Shown in pieces: positions 7,112 through 16,400 of a DNA stretch of 47,477 nucleotides. Location: positions 1 through 47,477 of the forward strand of contig JAFLJS010000029.1 of assembly GCA_022712895.1 (NCBI GenBank). The letters run 5' to 3'. Position numbers and translations under genes: made by a program. The notes beneath the pieces are model-generated. The model worked only from the letters and a program-made list of their open reading frames with translations. It made no database searches and was not told where the DNA came from. Each line of letters opens with the position of its first letter. Within the stretch, counting starts at the first letter, position 1. The DNA is from Desulfocapsa sp. (GTDB taxonomy: Bacteria; Desulfobacterota; Desulfobulbia; Desulfobulbales; Desulfocapsaceae).

Positions 7112-8950
7112 ATGTCAGCAGATAAAGTAAAAAAGAAGTTAGATAAAATCCTCGAATTTGCTCAGGAACGTCTGGGCGAAGAGGTTGGCGGTCTTATGGG
7201 TGCCAAACTTGTTATGTCTGACTTGCAAACTCAGTTGATCAGCAAGGGGGATTTTTTTGATGAACCATATGGCAAAATGGTTTTTTCAGAGATGGAACTC
7301 AATGGCGAGATTGAAGGCAATGGAGGTCTTTTAATATCAGTTAAAGATGCTATTCGTCTTGGTGGTACCCTGATCATGCTTCCAGAGAGTGAACTTGTGG
7401 AAGCAGTTACTTCGGAAGATTATAGCGAAGAAATTGATGACTCATACGGAGAACTTGCCAATCTCATTGCCGGTGCATACACCTCCACTTTTGAGGAAAT
7501 GTTCCCCAAATCGTTTCGATTTATCCGAAAAACATCCACAGTTATATCTCCCATGAAAGTAGATGTTGACTCAGATCAGCCTCTACCCAATCAGCTCTAT
7601 TATCAGGTCTCCGCAGTAATTACCCTCAATGATACTGAACTTGGGCGACTCATTCTATTGGTTCCCGCCGCATCTTTTGGTTTGGAAGAGGAGCTAGTTC
7701 AGGTTGAACCCGAAAAAACCAATGATGGTTCACAAGCTGGACAATCAGCTGAAACGACTGGTTCAGTTGATGACGCTGCTGGAGATAGTGGCCAGGCCGA
7801 ACCGACGCAGCCTGAAGGGAACCCATTTGATCTTGAAAAGCAAAAAAAGAGAGTGGATGCTTGTCTTGCTGAGTGTCGGGCACGAATGGAAGAAGAGGTG
7901 GGAGCACTTCTTGGCGCGGATATTAAGTTAAGCGATCACGCTACTACCATCATTACTAAAGAAGATTATTTTATGGATGAGGCTGCCGGTAAACTCGTGC
8001 TGGCACACATGGATCTAGTAGGCGATCTTGATGGGAACGGTTACCTCGCTGTTAGTCTCAAAGATGCAATTCGTATCGGTGGCACATTAATTATGTTACC
8101 ACCAGAAGAACTTGATAATGTCGTAAATGAAGGCGATTTTAGTGACGATAGTGAAGATGCATATGGCGAAATCGCCAATATTATATCTGGTGTTTATACC
8201 AAAGTTTTTGAAGAGCAGTACCCTGAAAAAATTCGTTTTGTGAAAACCCATCTTGAAGAAGTAATTTCCATGAAAGTGGATAGTGAGTCTGATGAACCTA
8301 TACCCGATATCCCCTATTATATGGCAAGTTCCAGCATAAATTTGAGTGGGAAAGATTTTGGGAAAATGCAGATGTTGATTCCGGCAAAAACCTTTAAACT
8401 CGAGGCTCTTGCTCAGGATGAAGCTGCTGATGACGCAGAAGACGACGGCTCAAGAACAAAAGGGAGCGTTACTGGCGCTGCCGATAGTTCTGAAGGAGAT
8501 AGAGTAAAGGGTACTCTTGGAGGAGTGGTTGGATCTACTCCGGGAGCTGTGCTTTCGGGTGCTGTTGGCTCAGGTGGCGGTGGAGAAAATCCTGAATTCC
8601 TTATTGTGTCCAACGATGGTAATGAATGTTCCAAGCTTGCTGAAATCTTTAATCAACGTGGCATAGCATACCGGATTCTTGATTATAAAGACAATGTGAG
8701 CAATTATCTGCCAGGTGCTGTTCGCGCTGTCTTTTTACTGATGTCCTCTGTTGACGAAAAAGGACTTGGTGTTGCCATAAAGATAAGTGCCGCGAGTTCA
8801 CTCCCCCTTGTTGCCGCTGGGCCTGAGTGGACACGAACAAAGGTTATAAAAGCTGTAAAGTATGGTGTAGATGATATTCTCCTTACACCTGCAAGCGATA
8901 ATGATATCATAGAAAAGATTGATTCTCTCCAGGCACAAAAAGCTGCCTGA
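7112..8950 (+). CDS. Tandem CheC/CheX-like domain protein with degenerate receiver-like C-terminus
   Basis: A 612-residue protein with an internal duplication. Repeat 1 (about 1-195) and repeat 2 (about 240-435) share motifs such as GG(T)LIMLP and KDAIR(L/I)GG. Each holds the CheC/CheX/FliY phosphatase signature E-x-x-N: E114/N117 in YGELANLIAG and E353/N356 in YGEIANIISG. Acidic or Ser/Gly-rich linkers (about 200-238 and 440-497) separate them. The last 110 residues (PEFLIVSNDG ... VDDILLTPASDNDI) fold-match a receiver domain by pattern, but the strand that should carry the phospho-Asp reads AVFLLMSSVD and the Lys before Pro is absent, so it is probably not phosphorylated. It lies downstream of cheY and two CheX genes. 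It may be a scaffold or phosphatase hub at the motor switch; I do not know a named family for it. Confidence 0.75.
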   Translation: MSADKVKKKLDKILEFAQERLGEEVGGLMGAKLVMSDLQTQLISKGDFFDEPYGKMVFSEMELNGEIEGNGGLLISVKDAIRLGGTLIMLPESELVEAVTSEDYSEEIDDSYGELANLIAGAYTSTFEEMFPKSFRFIRKTSTVISPMKVDVDSDQPLPNQLYYQVSAVITLNDTELGRLILLVPAASFGLEEELVQVEPEKTNDGSQAGQSAETTGSVDDAAGDSGQAEPTQPEGNPFDLEKQKKRVDACLAECRARMEEEVGALLGADIKLSDHATTIITKEDYFMDEAAGKLVLAHMDLVGDLDGNGYLAVSLKDAIRIGGTLIMLPPEELDNVVNEGDFSDDSEDAYGEIANIISGVYTKVFEEQYPEKIRFVKTHLEEVISMKVDSESDEPIPDIPYYMASSSINLSGKDFGKMQMLIPAKTFKLEALAQDEAADDAEDDGSRTKGSVTGAADSSEGDRVKGTLGGVVGSTPGAVLSGAVGSGGGGENPEFLIVSNDGNECSKLAEIFNQRGIAYRILDYKDNVSNYLPGAVRAVFLLMSSVDEKGLGVAIKISAASSLPLVAAGPEWTRTKVIKAVKYGVDDILLTPASDNDIIEKIDSLQAQKAA

Positions 8951-8966
8951 TTCCTGTCTTTCCCCC

Positions 8967-9044
8967 TTGACTGTAAGCCATACGGTTCCTATTGTTAGCT
9001 CAATAAAGAATAGCGTTGTTTGGGGAGAAATCCTTTATTGTTTT
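8967..9044 (+). promoter_or_regulatory. Candidate promoter and leader hairpin upstream of the dnaJ-like gene
   Basis: TTGACT (8967-8972) and TATTGT (8990-8995) are spaced by 17 bp, a good sigma-70-like arrangement. A few bases downstream CAATAAAG (9001-9008) and CTTTATTG (9033-9040) form an 8-bp AU-rich stem with a 24-base loop, followed by TTTTA. It could be a weak terminator or a temperature-sensitive leader; neither is shown. The remaining 170 bp to the gene start show nothing recognisable. Confidence 0.35.
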
Positions 9045-9213
9045 AGTAGATATTTATTCAAATACAGAAGAATTCAGAAATAACGTGTAGAGGCTGGGAT
9101 TGTTACAGGCACTCTACTGGCTCGTGTTAGTGACCTGATGTTGGCGTTAAGGTGGTCAATTTAATACGCTTCAACGTTTCTATTTTTACAGCTTTTACGG
9201 AGTAGGGCACTGC

Positions 9214-10143
9214 ATGGAATATTATGAGATTTTAGGGGTAGCCAAAGGGGCGTCATCCCAGGAAATTAAGAAGGCATATCGTAAGCTTGCGTTGAAATAT
9301 CATCCAGACAAAAATGCTGGGAATAAGGCAGCGGAAGAAAAGTTTAAAGGGATTAGTGAAGCTTATGCTGTTCTTTCTGATCCAGAAAAAAAGAAACAGT
9401 ACGATACCTATGGTTCAGCAGATTTTCAACAGCGCTACTCCCAGGAAGACATCTTTAAGAATTTTAATATGGATGATATTCTACGGCAGTTTGGATTTGG
9501 AGGCAATGGCGGAGGTGGTGGTAGCTATCGAATGAATATGGGTGGAGTAGGTGGAGATATCTTTGGACAAGCATCAAGGGGAGGTGGATGTGGAGGTGGC
9601 GGTTGCCAGCAGGCCCCCCAGAAAGGTCAGGATATGACCTACCAACTTTCTATTACCCTTGAAGATGTGCTCAATGGCACCGAAAAAAGCATTGCCTTAA
9701 GGACTAATGGAAGTAATAAAAGTGTTAATGTTAAGGTCCCTAAAGGTATTGAAACCGGCAAAAAACTTCGACTGAAGGGGAAAGGTGGACAGGCACCTCC
9801 CGGAGGCATTGCAGGAGATTTGTTCCTGAAAGTTGATGTTGTCAAACATGCACACTATGAACGAGACGGTGATAATCTCATTTTTGAAAGGAAAATTCCT
9901 TTCAGCCAGGCATGTCTTGGGGCAAAACTAGAAGTAGAAACCCTGGAAGGCAAAAAGTTTAAGGTGAATGTTCCTGCTGGGATTCAGGGTGGTTCCAAGC
10001 TACGTTTGAAAGGTTATGGTCTTCCCAGCGGCCCTAACAGTAATAGAGGTGATCTGTTTGTTAAAGTGGGTGTTGATATACCCATAGAGCTGGATGATGA
10101 ACAACGCGATACCATAGCAAAATTGCAGGAGTGTGGCTTGTAG
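9214..10143 (+). CDS. DnaJ/CbpA-type J-domain co-chaperone lacking the zinc finger
   Basis: A 309-residue type II J-protein that would stimulate DnaK ATPase and bind unfolded substrates. The J domain is at residues 1-68 with the HPD tripeptide (KYHPDKNAG). A Gly-rich region with two Cys follows (about 98-132; CGGGGCQ), then the two beta-barrel substrate-binding domains ([46 protein letters not shown]) and a C-terminal dimerisation stretch. The four CxxCxGxG zinc repeats of true DnaJ are missing, so CbpA-like is the better name. It stands alone, with a palindromic element immediately downstream. Confidence 0.92.
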   Translation: MEYYEILGVAKGASSQEIKKAYRKLALKYHPDKNAGNKAAEEKFKGISEAYAVLSDPEKKKQYDTYGSADFQQRYSQEDIFKNFNMDDILRQFGFGGNGGGGGSYRMNMGGVGGDIFGQASRGGGCGGGGCQQAPQKGQDMTYQLSITLEDVLNGTEKSIALRTNGSNKSVNVKVPKGIETGKKLRLKGKGGQAPPGGIAGDLFLKVDVVKHAHYERDGDNLIFERKIPFSQACLGAKLEVETLEGKKFKVNVPAGIQGGSKLRLKGYGLPSGPNSNRGDLFVKVGVDIPIELDDEQRDTIAKLQECGL

Positions 10144-10211
10144 CAATACTAAGAAATTAATAACGGCAACAGTAGGCTTGTTGCGTATACGCTCTGAAAG
10201 TTTATAAAAAA

Positions 10212-10379
10212 TGATGGCGTCGTAAAAACTCTTCATCTCCTTCGTCTTGGAGGCGTTCTTATACCCTTTTACGGGTGCAAAATTAACATGATTACGGCCG
10301 TACTAAAGTACGTCGTAATCATGTTAATTTAGTAGCAACGAAGATAGGTGGCGAGTTTTAACCCAATTCAGATCTATCA
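10212..10379. repeat. MITE-like palindromic element, divergent copy 3 (168 bp); its end supplies the leuD stop codon
   Basis: It starts with the same TGATGGCGTCGTAAAAAC as copy 2. Near the right end the inverted complement of the left arm returns (AGCAACGAAGATAGGTGG, GCGAGTTTTA). The centre carries a strong palindrome, ATTAACATGATTACG...CGTAATCATGTTAAT. The final TCA at 10377-10379 is the TGA stop of leuD on the minus strand, repeating the arrangement seen at 2938-2940. The hairpin may end both the dnaJ-like and leuD transcripts. Confidence 0.8.
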
Positions 10380-10913
10380 ATAATTTGCATCCGCATAGGC
10401 CAGCCAGCCACCAGCACTAACTAGATTTTTATCATACTCATTCAAAATAAAAGTACACTCCAGAACATCCTGATTGCTATCGCTGGAAGTCGCCTTAAGT
10501 TTTCCTTCAAGAACCTTCACCTCGATCTCAAGCTGCCCATTCATTGCAAAGAGTGCTGCTATATCTTCAGCCGATAATTCCATGGCCAGGATACCGCAGT
10601 TGAACATATTCTGTCTGAAGATTCTTGCGAAACTCTCGGCAATAACGACATTAATGTCATTCATTTCAAATGCCCATACAGCATGTTCCCGAGAAGAGCC
10701 GCACCCAAAATTGGCTTTACTAATCACAACTTTGGCCTGCTTCATGGAGTCACTCTGTGAATCAAAAGCTTTGCCATCAACAAGTAAATCCTCAAGCAGA
10801 TGAGGTTTAAGAGCAGCTTTCGTTATTTCTGTGAGATACTTCGCAGGAATTATTTCGTCGGTATTTATATCGTTTCTGTCCAGCATTATGGCTGGTCCAC
10901 CAAATGATTTCAT
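10377..10913 (-). CDS. leuD: 3-isopropylmalate dehydratase small subunit
   Basis: The small (swivelling) subunit of the iron-sulfur isomerase that converts 2- to 3-isopropylmalate in leucine synthesis. The 178 residues include the family motifs DINTDEIIPAKYLT near the N-terminus and NFGCGSSREHAVWA in the middle. ATG at 10913 is preceded by AGAGG and lies 18 bp after leuC. A homoaconitase-type or other aconitase-like substrate cannot be excluded from sequence alone, but the paired leuC makes isopropylmalate most likely. Its stop codon is the first codon of a palindromic repeat. Confidence 0.9.
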   Translation of the reverse strand: MKSFGGPAIMLDRNDINTDEIIPAKYLTEITKAALKPHLLEDLLVDGKAFDSQSDSMKQAKVVISKANFGCGSSREHAVWAFEMNDINVVIAESFARIFRQNMFNCGILAMELSAEDIAALFAMNGQLEIEVKVLEGKLKATSSDSNQDVLECTFILNEYDKNLVSAGGWLAYADANY

Positions 10914-10931
10914 AAGTAGTAACCTCTTATT

Positions 10932-12218
10932 CTATTGCAGGAATTTTCTAGGATCGCTGATTGTGCCGGTGATTGCAGCAGCAGCAGCAGATGCCGGGCT
11001 CATAAGATGAACCATACCACCTTTGCCCATTCTGCCATTAAAGTTTCTGTTTGTTGTTGAGGCACACACTTCATCCTCTGCAAGAACTCCTGCACTCATT
11101 CCAAGGCAGGCTCCACAAGTTGGGTTCAATACGCAGAAACCACAATCCATAAAAATCTTAATGATCCCTTCTTCAAGAGCCTGGGAATAAATAGCAGGGG
11201 TAGCAGGTGTTACGATACCTCGGATACCTGTTGCTAGTTTCTTTCCTTTTAAGATTGTGGCAGCTTCACGAAGATCCTCAATTCTTCCATTGGTACATGA
11301 TCCGATATAGACCTGATCAATGGCCTCGCCTTCCATATCCTGAATATCTTTAACGTGGTCAGGTTTGTAACCATAAGTGGTCTGAGGGACAAGAGTTGTG
11401 ACATCAAAGGTAATAATCTCAGCGTACTCAGCATCAGCGTCTGAATGCCAGCGTTTAAAATCTTCTGTTGCGGCGTCGATGGTTACATATTCATCTTTTA
11501 TAAAAGGCCATAAATATTCAGCAGTAATACGGTCCGGGTAACAGACACCAGATGTCGCACCTGCCTCAACAGCCATGTTGCATAATGTCATACGCGCAGA
11601 CATGTTCATCTTTTCGACCAGAGTGCCGGTAAACTCGATAATTCTGTCTGTGGCACCATTTACAGTAAGTTTTTTAATGATGGCAAGAATAACATCTTTT
11701 GCAGAAACTCCGGTTTGAAGATCGCCTGTTAATTCAACTTTCATTGAAACCGGTTTTCGAAAGGTACAAACTCCTTTTAAGATACCAACTTCAAGGTCTG
11801 TGGTGCCAACGCCTGCAGCAAAGGCACCGAAAGCGCCATGGGTACAGGTATGTGAATCACCCATAATTACGGTGTAACCGGGACGGATAAAACCCTTTTC
11901 AGGGAATAATGCATGGCATACGCCGTTGTCACCAACATCAAAGAAGTCTTTTATGTTCTGGCGCTTGGCCCAGTCACGCATGATCTTTCCCTGCATCGCA
12001 GTTTTAGAATCTTTGGCAGGAGTGACGTGATCAATGACAGCTTTAATCTTTGTCGGGTCAAAAACTCTGTCCATACCTTTTGCCATAAGATCCATAATGG
12101 CAATGGGGGTGGTGATTTCATGACACAAGACCACATCAAGATCGAGCACCATGTTCTCTGGTGTTGGGTTGTCACGTAAATGAGCATCAAAAATTTTTTC
12201 TGTTATGGTTTTTCCCAT
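10932..12218 (-). CDS. leuC: 3-isopropylmalate dehydratase large subunit
   Basis: The large subunit carrying the 4Fe-4S cluster, 428 residues from the chosen start, the size of the prokaryotic/archaeal-type LeuC. Cluster ligands are in YIGSCTNGR and in the CGFCVLNPTCGACLGM stretch. The active-site motif GDSHTCTHGAFGAFAAGVGT is present. I chose ATG at 12218 (MGKTITEKIFDAH) because AGGAG precedes it and homology begins there; an in-frame ATG at 12290 would add 24 unlike residues. It forms an operon with leuD only: leuA and leuB are not nearby. Confidence 0.92.
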   Translation of the reverse strand: MGKTITEKIFDAHLRDNPTPENMVLDLDVVLCHEITTPIAIMDLMAKGMDRVFDPTKIKAVIDHVTPAKDSKTAMQGKIMRDWAKRQNIKDFFDVGDNGVCHALFPEKGFIRPGYTVIMGDSHTCTHGAFGAFAAGVGTTDLEVGILKGVCTFRKPVSMKVELTGDLQTGVSAKDVILAIIKKLTVNGATDRIIEFTGTLVEKMNMSARMTLCNMAVEAGATSGVCYPDRITAEYLWPFIKDEYVTIDAATEDFKRWHSDADAEYAEIITFDVTTLVPQTTYGYKPDHVKDIQDMEGEAIDQVYIGSCTNGRIEDLREAATILKGKKLATGIRGIVTPATPAIYSQALEEGIIKIFMDCGFCVLNPTCGACLGMSAGVLAEDEVCASTTNRNFNGRMGKGGMVHLMSPASAAAAAITGTISDPRKFLQ

Positions 12219-12425
12219 GGGATAGGCTCCTAATAATAAAACGATTACTTTGCTGCAGTTTGTATTGTTTTTGCTAAGAAAGCCTGACATATTACCTGAA
12301 AAATGATACAGTTGCCATGGATAAGTTATAAAATATTGACCACAAATACCCTTTCCTGATGTTGATTGGAAAAAGTCCTATTAATTTTTTTCAATATCTT
12401 TAAATGCGATTCGGAGAATATTTGA

Positions 12426-14228
12426 ATGTTTAACCGTTATAACCTGGTAGTATCCCTATTTGTTTTGCTGACCACTCCATCTCTGCTGCTGGGCGCTCAC
12501 GGCATCTCAATCGATGGAACGCTCAAATATCCGGTTGATTTTAAGAAATTTGATTACGTATCAGAGAAAGCGCAGAAGGGGGGCAAGCTTTTACTCCATG
12601 ATAATGGAAGCTTCGATAAGATGAACCCGTTTACCTTAAAAGGAACACCTCCATTTGGTCTTGAGATGTTTGTTTTTGAGCCTTTGGCTGCTGGTAGCCT
12701 TGATGAACCATTCGCCGAGTATGGCTTGATCGCTAAAAATATAGAAGTCGCGGATGATAAAATGTCTGTTACTTTTACTCTTAACAGTCAAGCCAGGTTC
12801 TCTGATGGGAGCCCGGTAACTCCAGAAGATGTAGCCTTTTCGCTCGACACCTTGAAAAGTGATAAGGTTCATCCCTTTTATCCCTACTATTATCAGGATA
12901 TACAAGAGGCTAAAATTCTTGATGATACAAAAGTGCAGTTTCTCTTTTCCAGGCCAAACCGTGAGCTGCACATGATTGCCGCCCAGATTCCTGTAATGTC
13001 AAAAGCCTTTTACCTGAAACATCCCTTCGCAGGAACCGGAAAAGGTAACCATCTTATCCCACCTATTGGTAGTGGGCCATATATTGTCAGCGACGTTAAT
13101 CAAGGCCGTTCCATAACGTACAGCAGAAATCCAGATTATTGGGCGTCAGATCATCCTGTTCGTAAAGGGATGTATAATTTTGATACTATAGTTGTCAATT
13201 ATTATAAGGACCAGGTCGTTGCTGTGGAGGCTTTTAAAGCCGGTGAATTTGATTTTATGATGGTAAATATTGCAAAGCAGTGGGCCAGGGATATGACAGG
13301 GAAAGGATTCTCTAATGGGACTCTGCTCAAGAAACGTTTTCCACATCAGAATAATGCCGGTATGCAGGGATTTCTAATGAATACCCGGCGGGAACTTTTT
13401 AAAGATGTACGCGTTCGTCAGGCGTTAGGGCTGGCTTTTGACTTTGAATGGACGAATAAGTCCCTGTTCTATGGACAGTACACCAGAAGCAGTTCATATT
13501 TCAGTAACTCGTATCTCGCCGCTACCGGTTTACCGAATGGTTTAGAATTGTCATATCTCGAACCTTTCCAAAACATTTTACCTGCCGAGGTGTTCAGTAC
13601 CCCTTTACAAGCACCGGACTCCAACGGGAAAAGGGGCATGCGTAACAATCTTCGTAAGGCAAAAAAATTACTTGCAGATGCAGGTTGGATAATAAAAAAT
13701 GGTACATTAAAAAATGATGCTGGAAAAGTGTTCAGATTCGAAATCCTGCTTGTTTCTCCATCGTTTGAACGTGTTATGGCACCGTATGTGGCAAACCTCA
13801 AAAAACTCGGAATAAACGTTGATTATCGAACAATCGACCCTGCTCTTTACACCGACAGAGTCCAAAACTTTGATTTTGATATGATTGTTCATGTTTATGG
13901 GCAGTCCTTATCGCCTGGTAACGAACAGAAGAATTTCTGGACTTCAGAGGCTGCAAGTCGGCCAGGATCAAAAAATCTCGCCGGCATTAATGATGAAGTT
14001 ATCGATACATTGGTAAAAAAAATAGTATATGCAGCAACACAAGATGAGTTAACTGCTGCATGTAAAGCCCTGGATCGGGTACTCTGGTATGGCTATTATC
14101 TGGTACCCAACTGGTATTTGAATGTTCATAGACTAGCGTTTCATAAAAAGTTTTCCCAACCTGATACGCTGCCTTTGTACTATAATCATTATGAGCTCCT
14201 TATGACGTGGTGGATGGATACGAAATAA
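12426..14228 (+). CDS. YejA-like extracellular solute-binding protein (family 5)
   Basis: A 600-residue periplasmic oligopeptide/microcin C-type binding protein. The signal peptide is residues 1-23 (ending LLLGAHG). It continues GISIDGTLKYPVDFKKFDYV and then the family 5 pattern (LAKNIEVADDKMSVTFTLNS-like region, FSDGSPVTPEDVAFS, GSGPYIV, GMQGFLMNTRRELFKDVRVR), which is close to YejA. A GGAGA site precedes the ATG. The yejB, yejE and yejF permease/ATPase genes are absent. Instead a cytoplasmic REC-PAS-kinase starts 1 bp after its stop. It may therefore deliver peptides to a transporter encoded elsewhere, or sense ligands for signalling; this is inference. Confidence 0.88.
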   Translation: MFNRYNLVVSLFVLLTTPSLLLGAHGISIDGTLKYPVDFKKFDYVSEKAQKGGKLLLHDNGSFDKMNPFTLKGTPPFGLEMFVFEPLAAGSLDEPFAEYGLIAKNIEVADDKMSVTFTLNSQARFSDGSPVTPEDVAFSLDTLKSDKVHPFYPYYYQDIQEAKILDDTKVQFLFSRPNRELHMIAAQIPVMSKAFYLKHPFAGTGKGNHLIPPIGSGPYIVSDVNQGRSITYSRNPDYWASDHPVRKGMYNFDTIVVNYYKDQVVAVEAFKAGEFDFMMVNIAKQWARDMTGKGFSNGTLLKKRFPHQNNAGMQGFLMNTRRELFKDVRVRQALGLAFDFEWTNKSLFYGQYTRSSSYFSNSYLAATGLPNGLELSYLEPFQNILPAEVFSTPLQAPDSNGKRGMRNNLRKAKKLLADAGWIIKNGTLKNDAGKVFRFEILLVSPSFERVMAPYVANLKKLGINVDYRTIDPALYTDRVQNFDFDMIVHVYGQSLSPGNEQKNFWTSEAASRPGSKNLAGINDEVIDTLVKKIVYAATQDELTAACKALDRVLWYGYYLVPNWYLNVHRLAFHKKFSQPDTLPLYYNHYELLMTWWMDTK

Positions 14229-14229
14229 T

Positions 14230-15816
14230 ATGTGTCAATTTAAAATATTATTTGTAGATGATGAGGAGATAAATCTTCTCAATTTCAGAATTATCTTCCA
14301 GGAACAGTATGAAATAATTACGGCCCTGTCTGGTGAAGAAGCTCTCGATATCTTTAACAGAACAGAAAATATAGGCCTGGTTATCTCTGATCAGCGGATG
14401 CCGGGTATCAGTGGCGTAGAGGTACTGAGTACTATCTATGAAATTGCTCCGGCCACCATTAGAGTATTGCTAACTGCTCATTCTCAGATTGAATATGTTC
14501 TGGATGCCATTAACCGTGGGCAGATTTATCAATATATTTTAAAACCATGGGATACAAATGAGCTCAGTGCAATTATTGACAGAGCAAAAAAACTGTATCA
14601 GTTAACCATTGAAAACAGGGGTCTCACTAAAGAGCTGGCTCTTAAAAACAGTACCCTGGAAAGTGCCAACAAAAAGCTGCAAAGTGTAAATCGAAAACTT
14701 GAAGAGGATGTCCAGCGCAGAAAAAAACTCGAAGCGTCTTTAAAAGAAAGTGAAGAGCGATTTCGTAAATTTACCACTGCCTCACAAGATATTATCATTC
14801 TTTTTGATGTAAGTGGAAGAGCTTTATATTCAAACCCAGCTGCGAAAAAATTGCTTGGCTATAGCCAAGAATATTTCATTAACAAACCACTCACAGCCTC
14901 CTTGCATCCGAATTACCGAAAAGTGGTGAGAGATGAAGTTGCAATGCTTCTTGTCACCAATAATCCACCCCAGGCTCGAGAGGTAAGGATTCAGAAAAAA
15001 GATAAGACATACCTGGATGTGGAGCTCAATTTTTTCTGTATTTCTCTTGAAAGTGGAGAACGTATAGTTGGATCAATTGTTCGTGACATTACCAAGAGAA
15101 AAAAAGATCGAGAGCAGTTACGTCTCTCAGAGGAGCGCCTGGGTGATCTTTCAGCCATGCTGATAAATGCCCAAGATGATGAACGTAGAAGAATCGCAAT
15201 GGAACTTCACGACGAGTTCGGGCAATCTTTGGCTGCGTTAAAACTACAGTTACGTGGAATGGAAAATAAAATTTATGAAGATAAGGATTATGAGCGTAAG
15301 GCTATTGTCGATGACCTGTGCGAGTTGCGGCAATATGTGAATCAACAGATTGAAAATGTACGTAATCTTTCCCACGATCTCTGGCCAATGGTTGTCGATG
15401 ATTTAGGTGTTGATGCTGCATTTGACAACCTTATCGCTACATTCTTGAAGCATGTTGATATAAACCTGGATCTCAACATGGAGGCTATTGGCCATTTTTT
15501 TTCCATAGAAGAGCAACGGCATCTGTATAGATTGTTGCAAGAATCATTGAATAACGTGATAAAACATGCTGATGCTCGTAGTATCCACATTGTGGCCAAG
15601 CAGGTGGCAAATGACGTAGTACTTGCTATTCACGATGATGGTGTAGGTTTTGATGCTGCCGCTGTTGCCAGAGATACCGGTACTTCAAGGGGTATGGGAT
15701 TGCAGGCCATGGATGAAAGGATAAAAATCCTCCAGGGAATAATGGAGATTCATTCAACTCCTGGGATTGGTACTTCTTTGGTTTTCACCATTGCCATTAA
15801 CAATATGACAGAATGA
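14230..15816 (+). CDS. Response regulator-PAS-histidine kinase hybrid (HisKA_3 / NarX-type kinase domain)
   Basis: A 528-residue soluble signalling protein without membrane segments. The N-terminal receiver (1-125) has D10-D11, phosphoacceptor D54 (SDQRMPG), T82 and K105 (LKPWD). A coiled coil follows at about 120-180, then a PAS domain at about 175-295. The HisKA_3 dimerisation helix carries the phosphorylated His327 (RRRIAMELHDEFGQSLAALK), and the ATPase domain has N-box QESLNNVIKHA and G-boxes DDGVGFD and GMGLQAMDER. Such kinases usually pair with NarL/FixJ regulators, none of which is nearby. It begins 1 bp after the YejA-like stop, so the two are translationally coupled. Confidence 0.9.
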   Translation: MCQFKILFVDDEEINLLNFRIIFQEQYEIITALSGEEALDIFNRTENIGLVISDQRMPGISGVEVLSTIYEIAPATIRVLLTAHSQIEYVLDAINRGQIYQYILKPWDTNELSAIIDRAKKLYQLTIENRGLTKELALKNSTLESANKKLQSVNRKLEEDVQRRKKLEASLKESEERFRKFTTASQDIIILFDVSGRALYSNPAAKKLLGYSQEYFINKPLTASLHPNYRKVVRDEVAMLLVTNNPPQAREVRIQKKDKTYLDVELNFFCISLESGERIVGSIVRDITKRKKDREQLRLSEERLGDLSAMLINAQDDERRRIAMELHDEFGQSLAALKLQLRGMENKIYEDKDYERKAIVDDLCELRQYVNQQIENVRNLSHDLWPMVVDDLGVDAAFDNLIATFLKHVDINLDLNMEAIGHFFSIEEQRHLYRLLQESLNNVIKHADARSIHIVAKQVANDVVLAIHDDGVGFDAAAVARDTGTSRGMGLQAMDERIKILQGIMEIHSTPGIGTSLVFTIAINNMTE

Positions 15817-16283
15817 GCGACTACGTACTCTATTTGCATGATTTGCAGGAAACCAGTCGTTTTGCTCGAACGCTGGCCAAAATTTCGAAACCTGGTGATG
15901 TAATCTGTCTTGACGGTGATCTTGGTGCCGGGAAAACAGCGCTCACCCAGCAAATTGCTAAAGGACTTGATGTCCCCGATTCCTGTTATGTGACCAGCCC
16001 TAGCTTTGCAATTCTTCAGGAATATCCGGGAAGAATTCCGCTGTATCATATGGATTTTTACCGTCTTTCAGATGAAACAGACGTAGAGGACCTTGGTTTT
16101 GAAGAGTTTTTTTATCTTTCAGGGCTAACAGTGATAGAATGGTCCGTACGTGCAGGTTCTTTGATTCCTGGATCGCGATTATTGTTGAAAATGACGATTG
16201 AAGATGATTTAACGAGGCGTGTCGAGATAGATTTCGGGAATGGCGATTGGCAGGAACGTTTAGAATCGTATTGTAAAAAATAA
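15813..16283 (+). CDS. tsaE: TsaE, tRNA threonylcarbamoyladenosine biosynthesis ATPase
   Basis: TsaE is the P-loop ATPase that works with TsaB and TsaD to make the t6A modification of ANN-decoding tRNAs. Its 156 residues match the family. Walker A is GDLGAGKTAL (about 35-44), followed by the typical VTSPSFAILQEY and HMDFYRL motifs and VIEWSVRAGSLIP. It overlaps the kinase stop by four bases (ATGA), so it is cotranscribed with it although functionally unrelated. This gives the kinase operon a housekeeping passenger. Confidence 0.93.
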   Translation: MSDYVLYLHDLQETSRFARTLAKISKPGDVICLDGDLGAGKTALTQQIAKGLDVPDSCYVTSPSFAILQEYPGRIPLYHMDFYRLSDETDVEDLGFEEFFYLSGLTVIEWSVRAGSLIPGSRLLLKMTIEDDLTRRVEIDFGNGDWQERLESYCKK

Positions 16284-16400
16284 CAAATTTCCTTAACGTA
16301 TGAGATGGAAGAAAGTAAACAATCGTTGTATGACTTTTTTCACTGTTTTCTACTCATAATTGTTCAGGGGCTCGATTGATCAGTTGTAGATGGAGAACGT

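Noticed and set aside
10377-12218. Homoaconitase or aconitase instead of LeuCD
   Set aside because: The two-subunit layout and lengths fit isopropylmalate dehydratase best, though substrate cannot be settled from sequence alone.
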